From: Vulcanimicrobium alpinum | Lineage (GTDB): Bacteria; Vulcanimicrobiota; Vulcanimicrobiia; Vulcanimicrobiales; Vulcanimicrobiaceae | Direction: 5' to 3' | Length of the DNA stretch: 64,000 nt | Assembly: GCF_027923555.1 (NCBI RefSeq) | Contig: NZ_AP025523.1 | Span: 2,732,484 to 2,796,483, forward strand | In this document: piece by piece, positions 38,098 through 46,606 of the stretch | Layout: each line of letters starts with the position of its first letter | How positions within the stretch are numbered: the stretch's first letter is position 1 | Translations under genes and position numbers: made by a program | The notes under the pieces: generated by a model | Databases searched by the model: none | What the model was told of the DNA's origin: nothing | What the model saw: the letters and a program-made list of their open reading frames with translations, nothing else

Positions 38098-38400
38098 ATG
38101 AACGCAAAATTTCTGACGGCGAGCGCGCTCGCCGTCACGATGTCGATCGGGGCCGTCGCTCCGGCGCTGGCCGACGGAGCAGCCAGCACCCGCAACATCA
38201 TCCTCGGCGGCGCGGCGGCGGCGGTGCTCGTCACCAACTACAACCACAAGAAGCGGATCAAACAGGAAGAGAATCGCGAACAGGCCCGCCGTCAGGCGTC
38301 GTACCGTTCGTACTTCTATCACCGCTACGGCTACTACCCGAGCGAACAGCAGTACCGCGACTGGTACTATCGCAACTACGGCACGTATCCGTCGAACTGA
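38098..38400 (+). CDS. Small secreted Tyr-rich protein, unknown function
   Basis: 100 residues with AGGAG before the ATG. A signal peptide (ALAVTMSIGAVAPALADG) is followed by a short hydrophobic stretch (IILGGAAAAVLVTN), a charged helix (HKKRIKQEENREQARRQ) and a Tyr-rich end with repeated YGYYPSEQQYRDWYYRNYGT. No family recognised. It may be membrane-anchored with its tail outside the inner membrane. A strong terminator follows. Confidence 0.65.
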   Translation: MNAKFLTASALAVTMSIGAVAPALADGAASTRNIILGGAAAAVLVTNYNHKKRIKQEENREQARRQASYRSYFYHRYGYYPSEQQYRDWYYRNYGTYPSN

Positions 38401-38426
38401 CGGCGGCTGACGGTCCGACCCGGTTG

Positions 38427-38453
38427 AAGCCACCCCACCCGGGGTGGCTTTTT
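38427..38453 (+). terminator. Rho-independent terminator
   Basis: AAGCCACCCC pairs perfectly with GGGGTGGCTT around a four-base loop, followed by TTT. It ends the small secreted-protein transcript. Confidence 0.85.
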
Positions 38454-38473
38454 CAACGCGGCGAAGCCCTACG

Positions 38474-39298
38474 ATGGTGATCGACTTTCAGCGCTACCGC
38501 ACGCGGATGATCGTGGCGGTCGCGCTCGCGCTCGCGCTGCACGAGATCGCGCTCTCGCTCGTGCACGGGCCGACGCGCCCGCGCGACGACGAAAGCAACG
38601 CGCCGGCGACGCGCATCGCGATCGAGACGCCGAAACCGACACCGCGTCCGACGCCGACGCCGAAGCCGCCGCCCAAGCCGACGATCCCGCCGACGCCGCC
38701 GCCGCACATCACGCCGCCGCCGCGCGCCACCGTCGCGCCGATTCAGGTCGCCGGCCGCGCAAAGGGGACGCCGGCGCGTCATCGCGGCGGCGGCGCGCAT
38801 CACGCGATCGCGAAGGCCGCGCACGGAAAACACGCCGATCCGAACGCATCGGGAAGCGGCACGGGCTCGTCGCACGGGACCGGCAGCGGCAACGCGCCGG
38901 GCGTCGGCGGCGGCCTCGGCGGCAACGGCGCGGGGACCGGCGGCAACGGCAACGGCGCGGTCAACGCGAACGCACCGTGCGGCTTCGTCGACTTCGAACC
39001 GTTCGCGGCGCCGACGTACCGCGACGGGACGGCGTACGAGCCGATCCGCGCGATGGTGACGTTCCCCGACGGCCACACGGAGACCGAACGGTTCCCGTAC
39101 AAATGGGTCTATCCGAACGGCGAGCAGAACGATCCGTGGTCGGATACGAATCTGCGCCGGCCGCCGAAAGAGATCCCAATGCAGTTGCCGCCGCCGGGGA
39201 CCGACACGTCGTCGTTCCCGCCGGTGCTGCAGTACATTTTGCAGCACACGACCTCCGATGGGTACACCAACCTGCAGCCCTGCCCCGGCTCGCGCTAG
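38474..39298 (+). CDS. TonB-like envelope protein
   Basis: 274 residues from the ATG at 38474; an upstream GTG would start inside the terminator. One N-terminal membrane helix (MIVAVALALALHEIALSLV) is followed by a Pro-rich spacer (PTPRPTPTPKPPPKPTIPPT) and a Gly-rich low-complexity stretch. The C-terminal domain of about 110 residues (CGFVDFEPFAAPTYRDGTAY, ILQHTTSDGYTNLQPCPGS) is not a standard TonB fold but has a Cys near each end. It probably spans the periplasm; ExbB/ExbD are not nearby. The first glycosyltransferase begins right after it. Confidence 0.55.
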   Translation: MVIDFQRYRTRMIVAVALALALHEIALSLVHGPTRPRDDESNAPATRIAIETPKPTPRPTPTPKPPPKPTIPPTPPPHITPPPRATVAPIQVAGRAKGTPARHRGGGAHHAIAKAAHGKHADPNASGSGTGSSHGTGSGNAPGVGGGLGGNGAGTGGNGNGAVNANAPCGFVDFEPFAAPTYRDGTAYEPIRAMVTFPDGHTETERFPYKWVYPNGEQNDPWSDTNLRRPPKEIPMQLPPPGTDTSSFPPVLQYILQHTTSDGYTNLQPCPGSR

Positions 39299-39299
39299 G

Positions 39300-40319
39300 G
39301 TGCGCACGGTCCATGTCGCCGTCGACGCGCACAACCTCGCGCGCGATGAGCGCGGCATCGGCCGCTACGCGCGCGCCGTGCTCGTTCGCGCGCTGCCCGA
39401 TCCGCAGTTTCGCTGGACGCTCGTCGTGCGCGATCTGTTTCCGAAGCGAGGCGCGATCGCGCGCGCGCTCGACGGCGCGCAAGCCGCCGTCGCGCGAAGC
39501 GTCCCGTCCGACGCCGACGTCGTGTGGTTTCCGTGGAACGGGACGTTTTTGCGCACCGACGTTCCGTCGGTCGCGACCGTGCACGACGCGGCACCGTTCG
39601 CGTACCCGCATCCCGAGCCGCGCATCCGCACACGCGAGCAGACGCCGTTTCTAGTCACCGCTTCCACCGCGCGTCGGATCCTGGTACAGTCGGCGTTCAC
39701 GGCGGGCGAAGTCGAACGGCGTCTCGGCGTTCCGGCGGAACGCATCGTCGTCACGCCGCTGGGCGTCGACGCCGCGTTCGCACCGGGGCCGAGCGCGCCG
39801 CCGGCACCGCTCGCCGGGAAGCGCTACGTTTTGCACGTCGGCGCGCACGACGAACGCAAGAACACCGCGACGCTGATCGAGGCGCACCGCCGCGCGTTCT
39901 ACGCCGGCGACGTCGCGCTCGCGTTCACGCGGCGTCCGCCGCAGGTCCCGCCGGGCGGTGTCGTCGTCGAAGCGCGCGACGATGCCGCGCTCACCGCGCT
40001 GTACCGCGGCGCGACGCTGGTCGCCATGCCGTCGCCCTACGAAGGCTTCGGTCTGCCGATGCTCGAGGCGATGGCGAGCGGGACGCCGGTGCTCGCCGCG
40101 CGCGCGGGCGCACTCCCCGAAGTCGGCGGAGACGCGGCGGCGTACGTCGACGACGCCTTCGACGCCGACGCGTGGGCGGTCGCGCTGCGCGCGCTCGTCG
40201 CCGGCGAAGCGACGCGCACGGCCTTGCGCGCGCGCGGCCTCGCGCGTGCGGCAACCTTCACCTGGGAGCGCTGCACGGCGCAGACGCTCTCCGTCCTGCG
40301 CGACGTCGCCGGGGCGTGA
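39300..40319 (+). CDS. GT4-family glycosyltransferase A
   Basis: 339 residues from the GTG at 39300. GT-B fold: an N-terminal acceptor domain starting TVHVAVDAHNLARDERGIGR, the linker AERIVVTPLGVDAAFAPG, YVLHVGAHDERKNTATLIEA and the nucleotide-sugar motif SPYEGFGLPMLEAMASGTPV (E-x7-E). It uses a nucleotide-activated sugar, probably for a cell-surface polysaccharide. It overlaps the next gene by GTGA. Acceptor and sugar are unknown. Confidence 0.88.
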   Translation: MRTVHVAVDAHNLARDERGIGRYARAVLVRALPDPQFRWTLVVRDLFPKRGAIARALDGAQAAVARSVPSDADVVWFPWNGTFLRTDVPSVATVHDAAPFAYPHPEPRIRTREQTPFLVTASTARRILVQSAFTAGEVERRLGVPAERIVVTPLGVDAAFAPGPSAPPAPLAGKRYVLHVGAHDERKNTATLIEAHRRAFYAGDVALAFTRRPPQVPPGGVVVEARDDAALTALYRGATLVAMPSPYEGFGLPMLEAMASGTPVLAARAGALPEVGGDAAAYVDDAFDADAWAVALRALVAGEATRTALRARGLARAATFTWERCTAQTLSVLRDVAGA

Positions 40320-41404
40320 AGGCGCTGCTGGTCCTGCGTCCCGACGCGGGGGCACGCCCCGACGGCGACCTCGTGCACGCCGAGCGCGCCGGGGCCGCGG
40401 TGCGGCAGTTCGGCGTGCAGGTCGACGTCGTCGCCTCCGACGCGCCCGACGCGCGCGGCTACGATCTCGCGCACGTCTTCGGCGTCTTCGAGCCCGACGT
40501 CGCGCGCCGCCAGCTCGAGGCGCTGCGCGTGCAGTCGGTCCCGATCGTCCTCTCGCCGATCTGGCTCGATCTGCGCGCGTACGCCGCGATCGCACCGCGC
40601 GTCGAGCACGCGCTCGCCGCGCGTTCGCCGGCGGCGGTCGAGACGCGGCTCGCGCGCTTGCGGCGCGAGGCCGAGATGCTGCCGTGGACCGGCCGGGCGG
40701 TGCGCGCGGCGAACCGGCGCCTCGCCGTGCAGCGCGCCGCGATCGCTCTCGCCGACATCCTCCTGCCCGCGAGCGAGGTGGAAGCGTATCTCTACGGCGA
40801 GCGTCTCGGACTGACCGCGATGCCGTTCGTCGTCGCACCGCTCGGCGTCGACGACGACGCGTTCGACATCCAGCGGCCGGCGCAGCGCAACGGCGTGCTG
40901 TGCGCCGGCCGCGTCGAGTCGAAGAAAAACCAGGCCGCGCTGCTGTACGCGCTGCGAGACGTCGACGTCGACGTGACGATCGTCGGGACGGCGTACGATC
41001 CGGTGTACCTCGCGCTGTGCAAGCGGTACGCGACGCCGCGCACGCGGTTCGTCGACCACGCGCCGCGCGAGCGCGTGCTGGCGATGATGGCGCGCGCCGC
41101 GGTGCACGCGCACCCCTCGTGGCTGGAGAGCCCCGGGCTCTCGTCGCTCGAGGCGGCGGCGACGGGCACGCGCATCGTGGCCGGCGACCGCGGCTGCGAG
41201 CGCGAGTACTTCGGCTCGGACGTCGACTACGCCGATCCCGCCGAGCCGGCGACGATCCGCCGCGCCGTCTTGCGCGCGTTCGAGCGCGGCGAGCGCGAGC
41301 GCGGCGACGCGCTCGAGCGCCGGCTCGGCTCGCGCACCTGGCAGCGGCACGGCGAAGCGACCGTCGACGCGTACTACCGGGCCGTGGTGCATCGGCGCCG
41401 ATGA
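40316..41404 (+). CDS. GT4-family glycosyltransferase B
   Basis: 362 residues from the GTG at 40316, overlapping the previous stop. It starts VKALLVLRPDAGARPDGDLV and has VLCAGRVESKKNQAALLYAL and the donor site WLESPGLSSLEAAATGTRIV. It is a clear duplicate of the next gene (LRPDA/VRPDA, AHVFG, SPIW, YATPRTRFVD/WATPRTRFVD). The two probably add related sugars to the same glycan. Confidence 0.87.
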   Translation: MKALLVLRPDAGARPDGDLVHAERAGAAVRQFGVQVDVVASDAPDARGYDLAHVFGVFEPDVARRQLEALRVQSVPIVLSPIWLDLRAYAAIAPRVEHALAARSPAAVETRLARLRREAEMLPWTGRAVRAANRRLAVQRAAIALADILLPASEVEAYLYGERLGLTAMPFVVAPLGVDDDAFDIQRPAQRNGVLCAGRVESKKNQAALLYALRDVDVDVTIVGTAYDPVYLALCKRYATPRTRFVDHAPRERVLAMMARAAVHAHPSWLESPGLSSLEAAATGTRIVAGDRGCEREYFGSDVDYADPAEPATIRRAVLRAFERGERERGDALERRLGSRTWQRHGEATVDAYYRAVVHRRR

Positions 41405-42477
41405 AGGTCCTGTTGGTCGTCCGTCCCGATGCCGCGGAGAAACTCGGCGGCGACGTCGTCGTCGCCGGCTATGCGCACGACGCGCTGCGCGCGCTCGGCG
41501 TCGACGCCGACCTGATCGCGTCGACGCAGCCCGATCTTCGCGGATACGACGTCGCACACGTCTTCGGCATCTTCGAGCCGGCGTTCGCGCGCCCGCAGAT
41601 CGACGCGGTTCGCCGCTTCGGAACTCCGCTGGTCGTCTCGCCGATCTGGTGGGATCGCACGGCGCTCTTCGTCGCGTCGCCGCGCGTCGAACGCGCACTC
41701 GCGCGCGACGCACGCGCGGCGACTCGGGCGATCGCGCGGGTGCGCGAACGCGAACGCGCACTCGTCGCCGCACCCGGATCGGGCGCGCTGCGGCGGCTGC
41801 GCGAACAGTCGGCGCTGCTCGCCGCCGCCGACGCGGTGGTCGCGGCGAGCGAGGTCGAAGCCTTCGCGTGCTCGACCGGCCTCGGCGTCACCGAACCGTC
41901 GTACTTCATCGCCCACTACGCCGTCGAATTCGCAGACGACGACGGCGCAGCGCGCGCTGCGCGCGCGGGCGTCGCATGCATCGGTCGGCTGGAGTCGCTG
42001 AAGAATCAAGCTGTCGTTCTGTTCGCTCTGCGCGACCTCGACGTCGACGTGACGCTCGTCGGACGCGCCTACGACGAGCGCTACGCCGCGCTCTGCCGCC
42101 GCTGGGCAACGCCGCGCACGCGCTTCGTCGACCGGCTCGCCGCGGAGGAGCTGCGCGCGCTGTTCGCGCGCAGCGCGGTGCACGTCCTCGCGTCGTGGGG
42201 CGATCTCCCGGGGCTCGTCTCGCTGGAGGCCGCGTCGCTGGGCGCGCGCGTCATCGCCGGCGCGCGAGGCTCGGAGCGCGAGTACCTCGGTTCCGAGGCG
42301 TCGTACGTCGACCCGCTCGACGTCGACGGCATCCGCCGTGCCGTCGTGCGCGCGCTCGAGGCGCCGCCGCGCCCGTCCGGCGACGCGCTCGACCGCCGGC
42401 TGCGCGCACGCACGTGGCGGCGTCACGCGGAGACGCTGCTCGACGCGTACGCGCACGCGAGCGGTGAGCGGCGGTGA
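41401..42477 (+). CDS. GT4-family glycosyltransferase C
   Basis: 358 residues, ATG overlapping the previous stop (ATGA). MKVLLVVRPDAAEKLGGDVV, VACIGRLESLKNQAVVLFAL and WGDLPGLVSLEAASLGARVI. Here the first Glu of the donor E-x7-E motif appears replaced (GDLPGL) compared with gene B (LESPGL), which may change donor binding. A tandem duplicate of gene B. Confidence 0.86.
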   Translation: MKVLLVVRPDAAEKLGGDVVVAGYAHDALRALGVDADLIASTQPDLRGYDVAHVFGIFEPAFARPQIDAVRRFGTPLVVSPIWWDRTALFVASPRVERALARDARAATRAIARVRERERALVAAPGSGALRRLREQSALLAAADAVVAASEVEAFACSTGLGVTEPSYFIAHYAVEFADDDGAARAARAGVACIGRLESLKNQAVVLFALRDLDVDVTLVGRAYDERYAALCRRWATPRTRFVDRLAAEELRALFARSAVHVLASWGDLPGLVSLEAASLGARVIAGARGSEREYLGSEASYVDPLDVDGIRRAVVRALEAPPRPSGDALDRRLRARTWRRHAETLLDAYAHASGERR

Positions 42478-43640
42478 GGCTGCTGGTCGCCGCCGAACGG
42501 CTCGGACCGCTCGGCGGGATGGAACGCGCGCTCGGCGTGCTGCTCCCCGCTCTCGCCGCGCGCGGCGCGCAGGTGCGCGTCCTCGCGCGCACCATCGCCG
42601 CGCCGCCGAGCGGCCTCGACGCAAGCGTGATCTCCTGGGCGGAGGAGCACGCACCGCCGGATCCCGCGGCGGCGAATGCCGTGCACGACGCGATCCGCGC
42701 GTTCGCCCCCGACGCGGCGCTCGCCGCGAACGTGATGGACGCCGGCGTCGTCGCCGCGCTGCGGTCGGTGCCGCGCGTCGTCTATCAGGTGCACGATCAC
42801 CGGCCGTTCTGTCCGAACGGCGACCGGCGCTTTCCGCGCACGGGCGCGAACTGCACGCACGCGCTCGGCGGCGCGTGCGTGCTGCACGCGCTCACCGACG
42901 GCTGCGCTTACGGTCCGCGCCCGCGCACCCTGCAGCTGCTGCGCCGGCGGGAGGCGCTGCGCGACGCGATCGCGGGCGCCGACGCGGTGGCGGCGGCGTC
43001 GCGTTACGTTGCCGCCCTCGCGCGGCGCAGCGGGATCGACGCGGCGCGCGTGAACGAGATCCCGATGCCGCTCCCCGACGACGCGTTCGCGTCGCCGGTC
43101 GTGGAGACGCCGGCAGGGATCGTCGCGTTCGCCGGCCGCGTCGTCGCGCAGAAAGGCTTGCTGTCGCTCGTGCGCGCGATCGGGCGCATCGACGCGGCGC
43201 GGCGGCCGCGGCTCGACGTGTACGGCGACGGTCCCGAACTCGCCGAGGCGACCGCGTGTGCGGGCCGGCTCGATGTCGCACTGACCGCGTTCGGCAGCGT
43301 CGATCCGGCGGCGGTGCGGGACGGCTTCGACCGCGCGACGGTGGCGGCGGTGCCGTCGCTATGGGCCGAGCCGTTCGGCCTCGCCGGGATCGAGGCGCAT
43401 GCGCGCGGGCGCGCGGTCGTCGCGTACGATGCGGGCGGGATCGATGCGTGGCTGCGCGACGGGCGCAACGGGCTCGCGGTGACGCTCGGCGACGAAGCCG
43501 CGTTGGCGCGCGCGCTCGCACGTCTCCTCGACGACGACGCACTGCGAACGCGCCTCGCGACGCAAGGGCGTGCCGATGCCGAGCGCTTTCGTCTCGGGCC
43601 GGCGGTCGACGCGCTATGGGATCTGCTCAGCGGCGGGTAA
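42474..43640 (+). CDS. GT4-family glycosyltransferase D
   Basis: 388 residues from the GTG at 42474, overlapping the previous stop. MRLLVAAERLGPLGGMERAL starts the acceptor domain. A Cys-containing insert (HDHRPFCPNGDRRFPRTGAN, CTHALGGACVLHALTDGC) resembles that of some GT4 enzymes of surface glycans. Donor motif WAEPFGLAGIEAHARGRAVV. It is the last of the four coupled genes. Confidence 0.87.
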   Translation: MRLLVAAERLGPLGGMERALGVLLPALAARGAQVRVLARTIAAPPSGLDASVISWAEEHAPPDPAAANAVHDAIRAFAPDAALAANVMDAGVVAALRSVPRVVYQVHDHRPFCPNGDRRFPRTGANCTHALGGACVLHALTDGCAYGPRPRTLQLLRRREALRDAIAGADAVAAASRYVAALARRSGIDAARVNEIPMPLPDDAFASPVVETPAGIVAFAGRVVAQKGLLSLVRAIGRIDAARRPRLDVYGDGPELAEATACAGRLDVALTAFGSVDPAAVRDGFDRATVAAVPSLWAEPFGLAGIEAHARGRAVVAYDAGGIDAWLRDGRNGLAVTLGDEAALARALARLLDDDALRTRLATQGRADAERFRLGPAVDALWDLLSGG

Positions 43641-44037
43641 GCACGTCGATCGTCCAGGCGTCGCCGTTCCAGGCGAAATGCAGGCGTTCGTGCACGACGC
43701 GCGCCGGGCGCCCGCCGCGCGCCGGCGCGGTCAGCGTGACCGCGACCGTCCGGCCCGACGTCTCGCGCGCGTTGACGTCGGCGTCGCTGAAGTCGCGGTA
43801 GCGCTCCGCGAGCTGCGCGTCGGAGATGCCGGAGCGCGCTCCTCCGGAGAGCATCGCGCCGGCGGGCACCCAATGCGCGGCCTCGACTTGCCCGTAGAAT
43901 CGCTCGACGAGCGCGGTGAAATCGGGCTCGCCGGGCGGCGTCGCCGGATGCGTCGTGCTCGCGGTGCTCGCCGCGTGCGGCGCGCAGCCCGCGGCGAGCA
44001 GGACGGTCAGCACGACGGCGCGGCTGCGGGACGTCAT
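43627..44037 (-). CDS. Lipoprotein of unknown function
   Basis: 136 residues from the ATG at 44037. Signal peptide with lipobox LLAAGC (Cys18), a Thr/Pro linker, then a small domain of about 100 residues (FTALVERFYGQVEAAHWVPA, VHERLHFAWNGDAWTIDVL) that looks like an NTF2/SnoaL-type cone. Its 3' end overlaps the end of glycosyltransferase D by 14 bases in convergent orientation. Function unknown. Confidence 0.65.
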   Translation of the reverse strand: MTSRSRAVVLTVLLAAGCAPHAASTASTTHPATPPGEPDFTALVERFYGQVEAAHWVPAGAMLSGGARSGISDAQLAERYRDFSDADVNARETSGRTVAVTLTAPARGGRPARVVHERLHFAWNGDAWTIDVLTRR

Positions 44038-44089
44038 CCGGCTAGAAGCAACGCCGGGAGCCGGGAGCCCTGCCGCCGTAGCGAACCGG

Positions 44090-44584
44090 ATGCGCTGGAT
44101 CTCCGCCGGTACCGTCGTCCTCATGCTGTTCGCGGCATCGTGCGCCGCCGCACCCGCGTCGCACGACGTGCCGAAACCGGCGGCCTGCGATGCAACCGTA
44201 AACAAACCGCTCGGCGACCTCGTCGCGCAAGAGACGATGCAGCCCGTCGACAACGTCATGGTGTGCGGTACGACGATCGGTCCGTCGCGGCCGCAGCGCG
44301 CCGGTGCGCACGGCGGCCACCAGCTGATCCCGCTGCGCGCGCCGGTCGACGGCGGAAGCGTGCTCGTCGAAGTGGTGACCAACGACGAACTCGACGGCCG
44401 CGTCACGGCGCCGCGCGGCGCGACCGTGTTCGCGTACGGCCAGTATTTTCACACCTCGCGCCGCCAGCGTCCGTTCAAGGCCGGAATTCACGACGTCCAC
44501 TGCGCGACGCACCGCGGCGCCGACAACGGCTGGGTCGTCGTCAACGGCGTCTCGTACCCGCGCGGTTCATGCCCGCTGTACTGA
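44090..44584 (+). CDS. DUF3465-type lipoprotein
   Basis: 164 residues from the ATG at 44090. Lipobox FAASC (Cys18). The C-terminal half has RVTAPRGATVFAYGQYFH and GIHDVHCATHRGADNGWVVV, which match the DUF3465 family of small envelope proteins with a conserved HxxC near the end. Function unknown. It is divergent from the 136-residue lipoprotein gene with about 50 bases between the starts. Confidence 0.7.
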   Translation: MRWISAGTVVLMLFAASCAAAPASHDVPKPAACDATVNKPLGDLVAQETMQPVDNVMVCGTTIGPSRPQRAGAHGGHQLIPLRAPVDGGSVLVEVVTNDELDGRVTAPRGATVFAYGQYFHTSRRQRPFKAGIHDVHCATHRGADNGWVVVNGVSYPRGSCPLY

Positions 44585-44594
44585 CGCGAGCCGC

Positions 44595-46595
44595 TCAGCG
44601 CAGCAGCGGGACGCCGCTCGGGTAGATCGGGCGGTCGACGAGCGCTTCGAGCACTTCGGGGCGCGCGGTGAGGACGACGTCGGAGAAGCGCGCGAACGCC
44701 TCGCGTTCGGCTTCGCCTTCGGCGTACCGTTCGGTCTGGGTGAGGTCGACTTTGCCGTTGACGGTGAGGAAGCGCAGATAACGCCCGTCGTCGTCTTCGC
44801 CGGTTTCGACGAGCCCGCCGTCTTCGAAGATCCGCGCCGCGGCGGAGACCGTCGAGCCCTCAACGCGGTCGAAGTCGAGCGTCGCGGCGATGTCGGCGTA
44901 GGTGGAGCGCAGGACGCCGCCCGACGCCATCTTCTTCATCGCGGCGTAGAGCGCGCGCAGGGTCTCCAGCCGCGGGGCGGCGCGATCGATGATGTAGTCG
45001 TTGATGCCGCGGTCGCGCTCGCCGAAGAGCAGGTGAATCGACGCGTCCGCGCCGTCGCGCCCGGCGCGCCCCGACTGCTGGTTGAATTCGGTGAAATCGA
45101 AATTGAGGTGGTAGAGAAAGACGTGGCCCACGTCGGGCAGGTCGATCCCTTCGCCGAACGCCGAGGTCGCGACGACGACGCGCAGGAGACCGTCGCGGAA
45201 GTAGCGCTCGACGTCGGCGCGCTCGGCGCTCGCGACGCCGGCATGATAGAACGCGACGACGTCGCCGAGCGATCGGCGCAGCTTCTCCGCGGTCTTCGTC
45301 GCCTCGCTGCGTGAATTGCAGTAGACGATCGCCTTTGCGCCGTCGGCGGCGATCCGTTCGATGTAGGCGAGTTTGTTGGTCGTGCCCCGCGCGTCGACGA
45401 CGTGCAGGTTGTCGCGCACCGTCGGATCGATCACCCAGGCGTCGACGTTCAGCGTGCGGCGGATCGTTGCGAACGCTTCGTCGCCGGCGGTCGCGGTGAG
45501 CGCGAGGACCTGCGGGCTGCCGAGCGCTTCGATCGCACCGGCGATGCGCTGGTAGGCGGCGCGGTGCGTCGACTCGTGCAGATGGTGCGCTTCGTCGACG
45601 ACGATCAACGACGGGTGCGACGCGATCGTGCGGAAGCGGTCGAGGTGAAACTGCACGAACTCGGGCGTCGCGCAGATGATGTCCCACGTCCCCGCGTCGA
45701 GCGCGTCGTTAAGCGCCGCGCGCTCGCCGGCGTCGATCGCGCCGTTGGCGCGGTGGATGCGCAGGCCGAGCGGCTCCAGGCGGCGGACGAGAGCTTCGTA
45801 CTGGTCGTTCGCGAGCGCGCGCAGCGGGTAGAGCACGACGGTCTTCTCACCGCGTTCGAGCGCGCGCACCGCGGCGGGATATTGGAAGCAGAGGGATTTG
45901 CCGCGGCCGGTCCCCAGCACGGCGAGCGTGTTGCGGCCGGCGTCGAGGCGATCGAGGACGGCGCGCTGGGCGTCGCGCAGCTCGCGGTCGCCGATCAGCG
46001 CGCGCAGGACGTCGGCGCTCGCGACGCTGCTGCGCGCGCGCGACTCGCGCGCCGTGCGGCGGCGCTCGCGCGTGACGTAGATGTTGATCCCGAAAGAGCG
46101 CGTTCCGGTGCCGCCGGTGAGCGCGGTGACTTCGGCGGTGTACTGTTCGCCGCCGTCAATGTTGGGGGCGATGCGCGCGGCGATCTCGCGCTTGACGTAG
46201 CCGATGTGGAGCGTGCCGTATCGTACGGCGACGGCGCTCGGGTCGTGGGCGTTCTCCGGATCGCGCTGCAGTGCGAGCGCGTCGCCGGGACGCAGGCCGG
46301 CGATCGTGTCCTGACGGCCTTCGAAGGTGACGCCGACGACTTTGGTGTTGAAGCCCGTGGCGTCGCCGATGGTGGCGTAGGGATCGCGTGAGAGGTAGGC
46401 GTCGGCCTTCGCGTAGAGCGCGTCGAGGAACGCCGTAGCAGGCCGCGATTCGGGCTGCGCTTCGGCGGGCTCGGCGTGACGGGGTTGCGCCTCGGCGGGC
46501 TCGGCGTGACGGGGTTCGGGGTCGTCGAAGTGCGCGAGAAGCCGCTCGAAGGCGGCTTCTGACGGGGTCGGGGGCGGGAGGCGCCGCTCGGGCAC
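44595..46595 (-). CDS. RecQ-like DEAH helicase with HIRAN domain
   Basis: 666 residues from the GTG at 46595. The N-terminus has a low-complexity repeat (RHAEPAEAQP twice), followed by a HIRAN domain at about residues 85-165 (VVGVTFEGRQDTIAGLRPGD, IGYVKREIAARI) that binds DNA ends or stalled forks. The helicase core has Walker A LGTGRGKSLCFQYP, motif II LIVVDEAHHLHE, motif III LALTATAG, and motifs V-VI in VVVATSAFGEGIDLPDVGH and FNQQSGRAGRDGADASI. A winged-helix-like end follows. Probable fork repair enzyme. It lies 11 bases after secF. Confidence 0.88.
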   Translation of the reverse strand: MPERRLPPPTPSEAAFERLLAHFDDPEPRHAEPAEAQPRHAEPAEAQPESRPATAFLDALYAKADAYLSRDPYATIGDATGFNTKVVGVTFEGRQDTIAGLRPGDALALQRDPENAHDPSAVAVRYGTLHIGYVKREIAARIAPNIDGGEQYTAEVTALTGGTGTRSFGINIYVTRERRRTARESRARSSVASADVLRALIGDRELRDAQRAVLDRLDAGRNTLAVLGTGRGKSLCFQYPAAVRALERGEKTVVLYPLRALANDQYEALVRRLEPLGLRIHRANGAIDAGERAALNDALDAGTWDIICATPEFVQFHLDRFRTIASHPSLIVVDEAHHLHESTHRAAYQRIAGAIEALGSPQVLALTATAGDEAFATIRRTLNVDAWVIDPTVRDNLHVVDARGTTNKLAYIERIAADGAKAIVYCNSRSEATKTAEKLRRSLGDVVAFYHAGVASAERADVERYFRDGLLRVVVATSAFGEGIDLPDVGHVFLYHLNFDFTEFNQQSGRAGRDGADASIHLLFGERDRGINDYIIDRAAPRLETLRALYAAMKKMASGGVLRSTYADIAATLDFDRVEGSTVSAAARIFEDGGLVETGEDDDGRYLRFLTVNGKVDLTQTERYAEGEAEREAFARFSDVVLTARPEVLEALVDRPIYPSGVPLLR
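46456..46515. repeat. 30-bp tandem repeat inside the helicase gene
   Basis: Two 30-base units (46456-46485 and 46486-46515) differ at one base (TGCGCTTCGG versus TGCGCCTCGG) and encode the decapeptide HAEPAEAQPR. The unit end CTCGGCGTGACGGGG resembles the arm of the intergenic REP-like elements (CTCAGCGTGACGGGG). Confidence 0.75.
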
Positions 46596-46606
46596 GGTGC
46601 GCGGGT

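Noticed and set aside
43570-44625. Plus-strand ORF of 351 residues across the lipoprotein genes
   Set aside because: Arg/Ala-rich composition typical of a shadow frame; the lipobox-bearing ORFs on each side explain the region.
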